Position numbers and translations under genes: made by a program | Shown here: positions 52,651 through 64,000 of the stretch, piece after piece | How the letters are laid out: the number at the start of each line of letters is the position of its first letter | How positions within the stretch are numbered: the first letter of the stretch is position 1 | The notes under the pieces: model-generated | The model's input: the letters and a program-made list of their open reading frames with translations, nothing else | Told to the model about the DNA's origin: nothing | Databases searched by the model: none | Assembly (NCBI RefSeq): GCF_001570805.1 | Contig: NZ_BCSJ01000018.1 | Location: 62,001 to 126,000 of the forward strand | Source: Brevibacterium epidermidis NBRC 14811 | Lineage (GTDB): Bacteria; Actinomycetota; Actinomycetes; Actinomycetales; Brevibacteriaceae | Direction: 5' to 3' | DNA: 64,000 bases

Positions 52651-55035
52651 TCAGTTGCCGCCGAGGCCGGGGGCCTCACCGCCGCCGTCGCCGCCGTTTC
52701 CACCGCCGTTGTTGCCATTGCCGCCGCCGTTGTTGCCATTGCCGCCGCCGTTTCCGCCGCCGCCTCCGTTGTTGCCGGAGTTGCCGCCGCCACCGCCGCC
52801 GGTGCCGCCGTTGCCTTGGCTTCCGCCGCCGCCACCGCCGCCGGTGCCGCCGCCTCCTCCGCCGGTGGACGAACCGCCGCCACCGCCGGAGCCGCCTCCG
52901 GAGAAGTACTTGCTGCTGGGCCTCGGGAAGCCGGTGTTGCCCTTGGTCTCCTTGACCGCTTGGCTCATGTACGACTGCCAGGTCTTACCGGAGATGGTCG
53001 CACCGTAGATGTGGCCTCTGACGGCACCGGCACCATTCGTGCGCCAGTCGCGAGTACCGCCTGGATCACCGGTCCAGACCGCAGTCGACAGCGTCTTGGT
53101 GAACCCGAGCAGCCACGTGTGACCGACCTCGAAGTTCGTCGTACCGGTCTTGGCGCCCGCCGGCACTCCGATCTTCAGCGAGCTCGTCGTACCGCCGTTG
53201 AACGTCTGAGTCAGAGCGTAGGCGACGCCCTTAGCAACTTCCTTGTCGAGCACCTTCTTGCAGCCTTCGCCAGGCAGGTCGAGCTTCTCGCCCTTGCGGT
53301 CCTTGATCTCGATGATCGGCTTCGGTCCACAGAATTCTCCTTCGTTCGCGAAGGTGGCGAACGCCGCGGCCATGGCGATCGGCGTGGTCTCGGTCGTGCC
53401 GAGAATCGACGACGGAGACAGAGCCTGGATGAAGCCGGACTTGTCCTTGTAGTCGAGTGCCTCACCGCTGCCATAGCGGATACCGAGGTCCATCGCGGTG
53501 TCCATGATGTCGCACATGTTCAGCTGGTTGCCCATAGCCGCGTAACCCGTGTTGACGGACTTCTTCGTGGCTTCGAGCGCGGTCATCGAGCCCTTGCCTT
53601 CACCGTCTCCGGCGTTGTTCGGGTCCCAGTCACCGCCCATGTTCGGACAACCCTCGTACTTCCAGGAGCTGGCCGGGAAGTTGCGCTTCGTCGCATTCAC
53701 CGTCGTGTTGAGGCTCTTGCCTTCCTTCAGCCAAGCTGTCAGGACGAAGGGCTTCCACGTCGAACCGACCTGGAAACCGCCGCCGCCATTGTGCTTCTTG
53801 TCGACGGTGTAGTTGATCGAGGTCTTCTTGTTCTTGTCCTTCTTCTTGACCTCTCCCGCGGTGTATTCACGGTTCTCGGCCATGGCGATCACTTCACCGG
53901 TGCCCGGTTCGATGGTCACCAGCGCATGGCCGGCACCCGAGGGGTCACCGACGGGAACGCGCTTCTTGATCTCCTTGTCCGCGATCTTCTGGATATCCGG
54001 GTTGAGGCTGGTCTTGATCTTCAAGCCGCCACGCTGGAGGAAGGCCAGTCGTTCGTCGGCGGTGTCGCCGAAGGTCTCGTCATTCATGATGACGTTCTGC
54101 ACGTAGTTGCAGAAGAATTCGGCCTTGCTCTTGGCTGCCGAACAGCCGTTCGGGGTCTCGTGCAGGTCGAGGTCGAGGTCGGTCTTGACCGCTTTGTCGT
54201 ATTCCTTCTGCGTGATGTGGTCGTATTTGAGCATCTGCCCGAGCACGGTGTTGCGACGTTTGAGCACCTGATCGGGGAACCGCTGCGGGTTGAACGCCGA
54301 CGGGTTCTGCACGATTCCGGCGAGCATCGCCGACTGTTGGATGTTGAGATCCTTGGCGTGGATGCCCCAGTACCGGTAGGCGGCCGCTTCGACGCCGTAG
54401 ACGTTCGGGGAGCCCGAGTAGTTGTTGATGTTCATGTAGCGGTTGAGAATTTCCTTCTTGTCGTACTTCTTCTCAACCGCGACAGCGAGTTTGGCCTCAC
54501 GCAGCTTACGCGCATAGCCTGCGGTGCCTTCGGATTCCTTCGCCGCTTCCACACCTTCGGCGTTATCCTCGGCATGGGCGTTCTCTGCCAGCACGTTCTT
54601 CACGTACTGCTGGGTCAGCGTCGATCCTCCCTGAGTCGTCGAGGACACCATATTGTGCACCGCTGCACGGGCGATGCCCTCGATGTCGACGCCGCCGTGC
54701 TCGAAGTACCGGTAGTCCTCGACAGCGATCGTTGCGTTCTGCATATCCTGCGAGATCTCATCCAGCGGGACCTCCTGGCGGTTCTGCCAGTAGAATTCCG
54801 CAAGCTCCGACCCGTCGGAGGCAAGCATCGTCGACTTCTCTCCCAGGTCCTTGATCTCCAAGGTCGCGGGAAGTGAATCGAAGATCTCGACAGCGCTGTT
54901 CGCGCTGGCTGTCGCAACACCGACTCCGGGAATGGCCAGGCCGGCAGCGACGATTCCCGCCACCGCACTGACGGCCACGAACTGCATGAACGCGCCCATT
55001 TTTGTGGGTGGGGCGTTTGACTCAGGAGACACCAT
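52651..55035 (-). CDS. ponA: bifunctional penicillin-binding protein (class A PBP)
   Basis: It polymerises and crosslinks peptidoglycan at the outer face of the membrane. The 794 residues comprise an N-terminal membrane helix (about 15-40), a GT51 glycosyltransferase (EDYRYFEHGGVD at 106-117, GGSTLTQQYVKN at 136-147, KKEILNRYMN near 193), and a transpeptidase with STWK (425-428), SVN (493-495) and KTGT (629-632). Residues 712-794 are over 75% glycine with Asn and Ser. No PASTA domain is visible, unlike mycobacterial PonA2, whose genomic position it shares. The first 16 residues are cytoplasmic. The ATG at 55035 has no strong ribosome-binding site. Confidence 0.93.
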   Translation of the reverse strand: MVSPESNAPPTKMGAFMQFVAVSAVAGIVAAGLAIPGVGVATASANSAVEIFDSLPATLEIKDLGEKSTMLASDGSELAEFYWQNRQEVPLDEISQDMQNATIAVEDYRYFEHGGVDIEGIARAAVHNMVSSTTQGGSTLTQQYVKNVLAENAHAEDNAEGVEAAKESEGTAGYARKLREAKLAVAVEKKYDKKEILNRYMNINNYSGSPNVYGVEAAAYRYWGIHAKDLNIQQSAMLAGIVQNPSAFNPQRFPDQVLKRRNTVLGQMLKYDHITQKEYDKAVKTDLDLDLHETPNGCSAAKSKAEFFCNYVQNVIMNDETFGDTADERLAFLQRGGLKIKTSLNPDIQKIADKEIKKRVPVGDPSGAGHALVTIEPGTGEVIAMAENREYTAGEVKKKDKNKKTSINYTVDKKHNGGGGFQVGSTWKPFVLTAWLKEGKSLNTTVNATKRNFPASSWKYEGCPNMGGDWDPNNAGDGEGKGSMTALEATKKSVNTGYAAMGNQLNMCDIMDTAMDLGIRYGSGEALDYKDKSGFIQALSPSSILGTTETTPIAMAAAFATFANEGEFCGPKPIIEIKDRKGEKLDLPGEGCKKVLDKEVAKGVAYALTQTFNGGTTSSLKIGVPAGAKTGTTNFEVGHTWLLGFTKTLSTAVWTGDPGGTRDWRTNGAGAVRGHIYGATISGKTWQSYMSQAVKETKGNTGFPRPSSKYFSGGGSGGGGGSSTGGGGGGTGGGGGGGSQGNGGTGGGGGGNSGNNGGGGGNGGGNGNNGGGNGNNGGGNGGDGGGEAPGLGGN
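52654..52902 (-). repeat. Gly/Asn-rich low-complexity repeat in the PBP C-terminus
   Basis: GGN, GGG and GNNGGG units occur over 83 codons, with perfect 21-nt repeats around TTGTTGCCATTGCCGCCGCC between about 52700 and 52760. Such arrays are prone to length change and are also error-prone in sequencing. Confidence 0.85.
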
Positions 55036-55090
55036 GGTAGCCAGTTTAACGAATTCGCCTTGTGCAAATCTTCAGAAACCGCTGAACGAG

Positions 55091-56038
55091 CTACGCCTGT
55101 GCAACGAGTTCCAGGACGCTGACTTCCGGTCGGCAGGCAAAACGCACTGGTGAGTACGGTGAGAAGCCGAGTCCCGCGGAGATGGCGACGAGACTCTGCC
55201 GGTACGGGAAAACTCCGCGGGCGCGTGTCCGATCGAGATCGCAGTTCGTCACCGGCGCACCCCAGAAGGGCACACGGATCTGTCCGCCGTGCGTGTGTCC
55301 GGCCATGATGAGATCCGCCCCCGCCGAGGCGAACGCCTCCAAGGTCCGCGAATACGGGGCATGTGTGACGCCGATTCTGAGCCCCGCCTCGGGGTCGAAC
55401 CGCGGGTGTTCGAGTTCGCCTTCGCCGGGTTCTCCCCCGCTCCAGCGGATCCGGTCACGGTCGATATGGGCGTCGCCGAGCCCGGAGAAGTGGATGCGGG
55501 TGCCCTTGATCGTCAGGGCCGCCTCGGTGTTGTCGAGGAAATGCCATCCCTGACTTCCGGCAGCCGAGCCCGAAGCGGCCGTCGGTTCCTCGAACCCGCG
55601 GACGAGGGCCTTGACGTCGAGGTCGGGGTTCACCCGGTGTTTGACCTGGGACGGTGAGCGCAGATACTTCGCAGGATTCTTCGCCTGCGGGGAGAAGAAG
55701 TCGTTCGACCCCAGGACGAAGACGCCGGGGGTCTCGAGCAGACCGGAGAAAACGTCGAGGACCGTCGGCACGATATCGGCCGAGAGGTTGTCGCCGGTGT
55801 TGACGACGACGTCCGGTTCGAGGCGGGTGAGCGCTTTGACCCAGGAGGCACGATGTTTCTGCCAAGAGGCCAAGTGCAGATCGGCGACGTGGAGGATCCG
55901 GATGGACTCGGCTCCGGCCGGCAGGATCGGCAGAGTGCGGCGGCGGATGGCGAAGAGGTGCGGTTCGATGACCGCACCCCAGATTCCGGCGGCCGCGGGG
56001 GCAGCAAGAGCACCGGCGAGGAGAGCGCGCTTCTTCAT
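55091..56038 (-). CDS. metallophosphoesterase (calcineurin-like, YkuE type)
   Basis: The 315-residue protein has an N-terminal signal-anchor-like helix (RALLAGALAAPAAAGIWGAV) and calcineurin motifs ILHVADLHLA, VNTGDNLS, LGSNDFF (GNH box variant with Ser), VTHAPY and AGHTHGGQIRVP. Relatives include YkuE/YaeI-type enzymes active on UDP-diacylglucosamine or other membrane phosphoesters; the homologue beside ponA2 in M. tuberculosis is Rv3683. GNH to GSN substitution near the active site is notable, but the metal ligands remain. The substrate is unknown. Confidence 0.88.
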   Translation of the reverse strand: MKKRALLAGALAAPAAAGIWGAVIEPHLFAIRRRTLPILPAGAESIRILHVADLHLASWQKHRASWVKALTRLEPDVVVNTGDNLSADIVPTVLDVFSGLLETPGVFVLGSNDFFSPQAKNPAKYLRSPSQVKHRVNPDLDVKALVRGFEEPTAASGSAAGSQGWHFLDNTEAALTIKGTRIHFSGLGDAHIDRDRIRWSGGEPGEGELEHPRFDPEAGLRIGVTHAPYSRTLEAFASAGADLIMAGHTHGGQIRVPFWGAPVTNCDLDRTRARGVFPYRQSLVAISAGLGFSPYSPVRFACRPEVSVLELVAQA

Positions 56039-56062
56039 TCCCCCAACTCTATCCGCTCTCTC

Positions 56063-56124
56063 TTGCTACCCGACGGCGGCCCAGCAAACTCGCGCGAGGT
56101 TGCTGGGCCGCCGTCAGGTAGCAA
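56063..56124. repeat. 25-bp near-perfect inverted repeat
   Basis: Arms 56063-56087 and 56100-56124 (core GACGGCGGCCCAGCAA) pair at 24 of 25 positions. The 12-nt loop contains the palindrome CTCGCGCGAG. It fills the gap between the znuB stop and the metallophosphoesterase start, both on the minus strand. It is longer than needed for a terminator and may belong to a dispersed palindrome family. Confidence 0.75.
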
Positions 56125-57033
56125 TTAGGGGGTGGGGATGGGGGTGTTGTGCTCTTCTGCGGCGCGGTGGGCGCGGCGACGGTGCAGGGATTTCATCCGG
56201 CGACGGCCGACGAGGCGGCAAATGATGTAGATGAGGAACGAGATCGTCGTGACGAACGGGCTGATCGGCACCACCGGCGAACCCAGAGCGATGAGGATGC
56301 CGCCGACCGAAGCGGTGACGGCGAAGATCACGCTGAGCACCGGCACCCACACCGGCGAGGCCGAGAGCTGAGTCGCCGCGGCGGCAGGGGTGATGAGCAG
56401 CGCGAGGACGAGGAGGACCCCGACGACCTGCACGCTCAGCGCCACGGCGAGTCCGAGGGTGAGCATGAAGATGATGGTGAGCGCACTGACCGGCACACCC
56501 TTGGCCCGGGCCACCTCGGGGTCGAGGCTGGAGAACATGAGCGGACGCCACACGATCGCCAACACCACGAGCACCGCGAGGGCACAGATGATGAGGGTAA
56601 GGATCTGACCGGGAGTGATCGCGACGATCTGGCCGGTGAGCAGCCCGAACTTGCTGGCCGCTCGCCCGTCGTAGAGGGCGAGGAAGAGGATTGCCAAGCC
56701 CAGCCCGAAGGGCATGAGAACACCGATGATCGCGTTCTTCTCCGAATCCTTGGCCCCGCCGATGCCGATGATGAGAGCGGCGACGATGGACCCGACGATC
56801 GAGCCGGTCACGACGTCGAAGCCGATGAGCAGGGCGAAGGCGGCTCCGGCGAAGGAGAGTTCGGAGACTCCGTGGACGGCGAAGGGAATGTCGCGGGCCA
56901 TGACGAAGACGCTGATGAGACCCCCGACGACGCCCAGGAGCGCCGCGGCGATGAGCGAATTGGCCAGCAGCGCGACCAGTTCGCCGTAGTCCTCGAAGGT
57001 GAAGAGGTTGGCAAAGATCTCGGGCACGCTCAT
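56125..57033 (-). CDS. znuB: zinc/manganese ABC transporter permease
   Basis: The 302-residue ABC-3-type permease has eight or nine membrane helices (for example ALLANSLIAAALLGVVGGLI, GQILTLIICALAVLVVLAIV, ALSVQVVGVLLVLALLITPA). The family motif ARDIPFAVHGVSELSFAGAA is present. It ends with a basic tail (RRRMKSLHRRRAHRAAEEHN). The ATG overlaps the znuC stop by 4 nt (ATGA). Third gene of the znuA-znuC-znuB operon. Confidence 0.9.
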   Translation of the reverse strand: MSVPEIFANLFTFEDYGELVALLANSLIAAALLGVVGGLISVFVMARDIPFAVHGVSELSFAGAAFALLIGFDVVTGSIVGSIVAALIIGIGGAKDSEKNAIIGVLMPFGLGLAILFLALYDGRAASKFGLLTGQIVAITPGQILTLIICALAVLVVLAIVWRPLMFSSLDPEVARAKGVPVSALTIIFMLTLGLAVALSVQVVGVLLVLALLITPAAAATQLSASPVWVPVLSVIFAVTASVGGILIALGSPVVPISPFVTTISFLIYIICRLVGRRRMKSLHRRRAHRAAEEHNTPIPTP

Positions 57034-57899
57034 CGGCTCACCACCGTCCCGTCGAGGTCGAAGGAGTCATCGGGCAGGTTGTGGTGATCGACGCACTCCT
57101 CCTCCCCGCCGACGACGACGAGGCGACCGCCGACCCGGACCACTTCGACCGGGGAGCCGTAGAGGCGGGACAGCGATTCGGAGGTCATCACCTCGGCGGG
57201 GGTGCCGATGAGGAAGTGACCGCCGACAATATAGAGGACCCGGTCGACATGCGGCAGGATCGGGTTGATCTCGTGAGTGACGAAGACGACGGCGGCATCG
57301 CGCTTGACCCGCTGCTCGTGCAGCAGCGCAGCCACCACCTGCTGATGGTGCAGGTCCAGAGACAGCAGCGGCTCGTCGCAGAGCAGCACAGTGGGATCGT
57401 TGGCCAAGGACTGAGCCACACGCAGCCTCTGCAGCTCACCGCCGGAGACCGTGCCGGCGGGGGCATCGGCGTAGTCGGTGGCGCCGACGGAGGCCAAGAG
57501 GTCTTCGACCTTCTTCTTCCGCCCTCGGGACAGCAGACCCATCCCCCAGCGGTGCCCGTCGATGCCCATGCGCACCAGATCGCGGCCGCGCATCGGCGTG
57601 TGCGGGTCGATTCCGCGCTGCTGCGGAATGTAGCCGATGTCGGGGTTGCCCTTATGCACCTGCCGACCGCCGACTTCAGCGGTGCCCGCCGACAGCGAGT
57701 TCTGTCCCAGCAGCACCTTGAGCAGCGAGGTCTTGCCGGTGCCGTTGGGGCCGAGCACGGCGAGGAACTCCCCCGGCGCGACGTCGAGGTCGAGATCGTG
57801 CCAGAGCACGCGCGGGCCGAACCGCAGTTCGGCATCGCGCAGTCGAATCACCGGCTCCCGTGCTGCTGCCGGTGCGGAAGCGTCGGATTCCTTGGCCAT
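57030..57899 (-). CDS. znuC: zinc/manganese ABC transporter ATPase
   Basis: The 289-residue ATPase has Walker A LGPNGTGKTSLLKVLL, the Q-loop IGYIPQQRGIDP, signature TVSGGELQRLRVAQSLA, Walker B VLLCDEPLLSLDLHHQQ and the H-loop FVTHEINPI. LLSLDLHHQQ replaces the usual TAGLD sequence, as in Znu/Mnt-type ATPases. The C-terminal 60 residues are an extension with acidic and His residues. The gene is 2 nt downstream of znuA. Confidence 0.92.
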   Translation of the reverse strand: MAKESDASAPAAAREPVIRLRDAELRFGPRVLWHDLDLDVAPGEFLAVLGPNGTGKTSLLKVLLGQNSLSAGTAEVGGRQVHKGNPDIGYIPQQRGIDPHTPMRGRDLVRMGIDGHRWGMGLLSRGRKKKVEDLLASVGATDYADAPAGTVSGGELQRLRVAQSLANDPTVLLCDEPLLSLDLHHQQVVAALLHEQRVKRDAAVVFVTHEINPILPHVDRVLYIVGGHFLIGTPAEVMTSESLSRLYGSPVEVVRVGGRLVVVGGEEECVDHHNLPDDSFDLDGTVVSR

Positions 57900-57901
57900 A
57901 G

Positions 57902-58972
57902 TCAGTGCTTGTGTCCTTCGAGTGCGGTTGAGATATCGGTGATGTAGCCGCCCATCCAGTCGGCGTAGTGCGTTCCCGAAGGCATGGTCTCGGCCAGGTC
58001 GACGACCGGGACGTCGGAGTCCTCCGCGGTGGACTTCAGGGCCTCTGCCTGCGGACCTGCCGCTTGAGTATTGTATCCAAGCAGCACGGCATCGCCATCG
58101 GAGATCTGCTTCTCCGCGGCCTTGAGCACCAGCGGCGGCACATCATTGCCCTCTTCGACAGCGGCGAGGAACTCCATCGATGTCACGTTCTCCAGCCCCA
58201 TATCGTCGAACAGCCACAGCGGAATCGGCTCGGTCGCGGCGACCTTCTCTCCGCCATGCTCCTTCTTCACCGCATCGATATCGTCCTGCAGCGCGGACAG
58301 CTGTGCCTTGTAGTCCTTCGCATTCGCATCGAACTCACCCTGATGTTCGGGCAAGGCCTCGCCGAGGTGGGTCGCCGCCTCGTCGACGAGCTTCGTCATC
58401 GTCGGGACCGAATACCACAGGTGTTCGTTGAATGATCCGTGATCGTGGCCTTCGTGACCCTCTTCCTCGTGGCCCTCATCCGCGTGCTCATGATCATGGC
58501 CCTCCTCGTCTTCGAGAGTGTGCCCACCGCCGTAAGCTTCCTCGTCGTCATGGCCGTCACCGTGATCATGGTCGTGGGGTTCGTTGCCAAGGCCTTCGGA
58601 TCCGGGCAGACCGGAGATCGAGACGGTATCGATGATGTCGACTTCGGCACCGGAGGCGTCGAGCATCCCGGTCATGAATGCGTCGTAGCCTCCGCCGTTC
58701 TGAACCACAAGGTCGGCCTTCGACAGTTTGAGGCGATCCTGAGTGGTCGCCTCATAGGAGTGCGGATCCTGGTTCGGGTCGTCGATGATCGGGCTGACAT
58801 CGGCGAAGTCGCCGGCTACCTCGGAGACGATATCGGCGTAGACGTTGGTCGAGGTCACGACGCGCAGTGCCCCCGTGTCGGCTTCGGAGGCCTGTCCACC
58901 ACAGCCGCTGAGGACCAACGTCGCCGAGGAGGCAATGGCAGCGGAGGTGAGAAGTATGCGCGACGAGGTCAT
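57902..58972 (-). CDS. znuA: zinc-binding lipoprotein of the ABC transporter
   Basis: The 356-residue protein has a lipoprotein signal (SSATLVLSGCGG; lipid-bearing Cys near residue 24), the N-lobe start VVTSTNVYADIVSEVAGDFA, and metal ligands including DPHSYEAT and HLWYS. A long His/Asp/Glu-rich loop (about residues 148-190, with HDHDHGDGHDDEEA and GHDHEHADEGHEEEGHEG) is typical of zinc-specific ZnuA proteins, so zinc is favoured over manganese. The ATG at 58972 has GGAAAGG upstream and gives a proper signal peptide. First gene of the operon; an AT-rich palindrome lies 72 nt upstream. Confidence 0.92.
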   Translation of the reverse strand: MTSSRILLTSAAIASSATLVLSGCGGQASEADTGALRVVTSTNVYADIVSEVAGDFADVSPIIDDPNQDPHSYEATTQDRLKLSKADLVVQNGGGYDAFMTGMLDASGAEVDIIDTVSISGLPGSEGLGNEPHDHDHGDGHDDEEAYGGGHTLEDEEGHDHEHADEGHEEEGHEGHDHGSFNEHLWYSVPTMTKLVDEAATHLGEALPEHQGEFDANAKDYKAQLSALQDDIDAVKKEHGGEKVAATEPIPLWLFDDMGLENVTSMEFLAAVEEGNDVPPLVLKAAEKQISDGDAVLLGYNTQAAGPQAEALKSTAEDSDVPVVDLAETMPSGTHYADWMGGYITDISTALEGHKH

Positions 58973-59043
58973 GAGGAGCCTTTCCAAGGCATCGAGGTTC
59001 AAGCAACACCGTCGACGATACTCAGATCAGAGGCTCGCCACTA

Positions 59044-59059
59044 ATATAAATATTTATAT
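59044..59059. promoter_or_regulatory. AT-only palindrome upstream of znuA
   Basis: ATATAAATATTTATAT is a perfect 16-nt palindrome in a GC-rich genome, 72 nt upstream of znuA. It could be a metalloregulator operator and also provides -10-like hexamers. It does not match the usual Zur box (TGATAATGATTATCA-like), so the regulator is unclear. Confidence 0.5.
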
Positions 59060-59105
59060 ATAGCAACGCTTTTATATGTCCCGACATGTATTGCCGGAGA
59101 AGACG

Positions 59106-59137
59106 AACCGCCCGGAAGCCTGTGCTTCCGGGCGGTT
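59106..59137 (-). terminator. stem-loop terminator after asd
   Basis: Perfect 14-nt arms AACCGCCCGGAAGC and GCTTCCGGGCGGTT enclose the loop CTGT, 21 nt beyond the asd stop, ending the lysC-asd operon. Confidence 0.88.
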
Positions 59138-59157
59138 GGTCATCGAGCTGTCGTTGC

Positions 59158-61532
<2,375 letters not shown>

Positions 61533-61860
61533 TGCAGTATCTTCCTTATCGCTGATAAGTTCCGTGCCAGGCGATCGATTCCATGGTTCCAAACATGGAG
61601 GTCTCGTGCTGCATCGATCAGGATTTCAGCCGTGTCGGGCTCCCGGCACCTGAACCATTGTATGAGGTAGGTCATTTCGGTTCACCTTCGACCGCCATTC
61701 AGACACCGCCTGACCGGGCCGAATGTCACTTGTCCGCACCCCGCTCGATCGCCGCGCACATGGGCGAGACGGAGGTTGATCAACGGCCGTTCAGCCCCTG
61801 TTCAGAAATCGTTATACTCCGGGGCTGTGAACACCGGATCTCACCCCCTCGCCGAGGCGG
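61533..61860 (-). other. intergenic region between recR and lysC
   Basis: No gene is evident. On the minus strand TATAAC (61816-61811) could be the -10 of a lysC promoter, giving a leader of about 270 nt. I see no riboswitch-like or terminator-antiterminator structure in it. A CGCCGAGGCGG word lies at 61850, just beyond the recR stop. Confidence 0.4.
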
Positions 61861-62462
<602 letters not shown>

Positions 62463-62466
<4 letters not shown>

Positions 62467-64000
62467 ACTTCTCTTTCGTCAATGATTTCGCCGCCGAGGA
62501 CCCGTGCGATCACGTCGACGCCCATCTGCGGCGCTTCGGAGACGTCGAGGTCCGTTTCCGGATCATACTCGTCCTCGTCCGATCCCGACCGCTGCGGGTA
62601 GGGGTTCGATCCCGGCGCCGAGGCGGCTCCCGATGCTGACCCGCCCGCAGGGTTGCCCTGTGGTCCAGATCCGTATCCGGATCCGGCGGGCGGGGTGGTG
62701 TTGACACCGTGCTTCTCGGCGAGGGCTGCGAAGCGCGACTTGAACGGCTTCTCTCCCCCATGAGCCGATGTCGGCGGCGGAGACTGCACGGCTGGTGCCG
62801 GCTGTTCGAAGGCGCCTCCCCCGAAGCTGCTGGGACCGTCGGAAAGGTCGGGGTAGTCGAGATCGTCGTCCGGTGGTGGTACGACGACGGCTCCGACATC
62901 GACGGCTCCGCTGCCGGCGCTCGTCTCATCGACGTCGCTCGAGTCGGTGCCTGTCGACGCAGTGCCCGTCGGTGAGGCGTCTATCGGTGAAGGACCGTCG
63001 TTCCAATTCGGTTCCTCCCACCGCGGTTCGACGTACTCCATCGGCGAATTGTCGGTGTACCCGGACGAACCCGCAGACGCTGATCCTTGCTGAGGGGAAG
63101 GATCAGTATGGCCGAATTCGTCGGCCGGTGCAGTACCTGCCGAATCGGTTCCGGTATGGGCTGGTTCGGTTCCGGCGTCTGCCGGTGGACCGAAGAAGTC
63201 GTCGTCGGAGAGGTCGGGGACAACGACGTCTGGGACGGCTGATTCTGAGGCGTCATGTTCAGGGACGCTCGGTTCAGGAGCGTTCCACGCTTGAGTTTCA
63301 GGCACGGATGAGTCCGACGCGGGAGCCTGAGGGGTCGAGGAATCGGGCGCAGCCTCAGTTGCCGGGCCCGCATCATCTTGCGGTGAGTTCGTGCTCGCGC
63401 CGGCGCCGCCGGACTGCTCAGCAGTGGCGGATCCCTCATCAGCTTGCTCGGCCGCACCAGCGGTGTTGCCTTGTGTCGTGGGTTCAGTCGGTTGGCCCGG
63501 CTGTTCTCCCTCCTCGTCGTCGGAGGACCAAGGACCCTGGGTCGGACCGCTCGGTTCCCAGAACTTCTCGTGGTCGACCTGCGGCTTATCGACTTCACGG
63601 GTGCCGACGACTGCGGCAACTTCCTGCGGGCTCGGGCGGCGCTGACTCGACGCCGGGCCGTGGTTGCCTCCGGAGTCGTTCATGGACGGAGCCGAGGAAC
63701 CTTTGCCCTGGTTTCCGCCTCCGGCACTCCCGCCGCCGATCCGGCCGACATCGCCGATGTCGATTCGAGCCTGGATGCCGAGGACATCGTTGATCGCCGC
63801 GGCGAGTTTGGCCGCGTGGTCGCGCTGCTGGAATCCCTGCACAGAACCGGCGTTGTTGAAGCCGAGGTAGACGACCCCGTCGGAGAACGACTGTGGGATC
63901 GCATTGGCTGCGATGATCGCGCGAGTCAGACGGCTGCGCTTCTCCACCGAGGCGAGGATGCTCGGCCATGCTCGGCGGATGGCTTCGATCTCGCCGCCGA
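62463..64000 (-). CDS. dnaX: DNA polymerase III subunits gamma/tau, C-terminal part (runs off window)
   Basis: The frame is open from the stop at 62463 to the right edge, so only the last 511 codons or so are seen. The visible part begins with the DnaX C-terminal fold [20 protein letters not shown], followed by [20 protein letters not shown] and [20 protein letters not shown]. It continues into about 400 residues of disordered Ser/Pro/Asp/Gly-rich linker ([19 protein letters not shown] near the end) and ends [17 protein letters not shown]. The AAA+ domain lies beyond 64000. The GTG at 63947 is an internal codon, not the start. Identity also rests on the recR neighbour. Confidence 0.85.

Noticed and set aside
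52654..52902. Repeat array as CRISPR or VNTR locus independent of a gene
   Set aside because: The repeats are in frame and code for the Gly/Asn tail of the PBP.
61533..61860. Lysine riboswitch or attenuator in the lysC leader
   Set aside because: I could not find a lysine-riboswitch-like fold, a leader peptide with Lys/Thr codons or a terminator stem; only a weak -10-like hexamer is present.

Overview
The window is a 64 kb piece of a high-GC Gram-positive (Actinobacteria) chromosome. Protein flavours and gene order suggest Brevibacterium or a close relative; this genus call is an inference. No phage, insertion sequence, CRISPR array or rRNA is visible. One tRNA (Thr, CGU) is present. Much of the right two thirds follows, from memory, the core order of Mycobacterium tuberculosis around Rv3644c to Rv3721c: holB, topA, helicase, Tad locus, acs, nth, crp, MBL protein, ridA, ponA2, metallophosphoesterase, asd, lysC, recR, dnaX. 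The window can therefore be read as a conserved backbone with lineage-specific insertions.

1-15 kb: a maoC-citE-def cluster, an ArsR plus AHSA1 pair, a HAD phosphatase, an AbiEi-like/DUF559-like gene bracketed by large palindromic repeats, a cardiolipin synthase, and a leucine-catabolism type operon (acyl-CoA dehydrogenase, biotin carboxylase and carboxyltransferase) with a divergent TetR regulator. In mycobacteria maoC-citE sits inside that leucine operon; here the two halves are about 5 kb apart, with accessory genes between them. 15-20 kb: a quinone-oxidoreductase-like gene behind an RBS-masking hairpin, fadB-fadA, a small secreted basic protein, tRNA-Thr and an M20 peptidase.

20-38.6 kb: holB, a membrane-domain/thymidylate-kinase fusion, a lipoate-ligase-like gene, topA, a methyltransferase, an Hrq1/MrfA-type helicase, and a Tad pilus locus (ssd, tadA, tadB, tadC, pilin, two TadE-like proteins) interrupted by a GNAT acetyltransferase. 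38.8-47.4 kb: a large low-complexity membrane protein, acs, a holin-like membrane protein, and a TetR/DrrAB-type efflux locus.

47.4-64 kb: NUDIX and nth, a GlxR/Crp-type regulator, an operon of DUF4177-like, RidA, degenerate NUDIX and MBL proteins, a bifunctional PBP with a glycine-rich tail, a metallophosphoesterase, a Znu-type metal ABC transporter, asd-lysC (with a probable internal lysC start), recR, and the C-terminal part of dnaX running off the right edge.

Many gene pairs overlap by 4 nt (ATGA or GTGA), so translational coupling is common. Several divergent promoters look leaderless. Most convergent junctions carry long perfect hairpins. Start codons were chosen by ribosome-binding site, neighbour overlap or leaderless promoter spacing, so several genes are shorter than their longest open frame.
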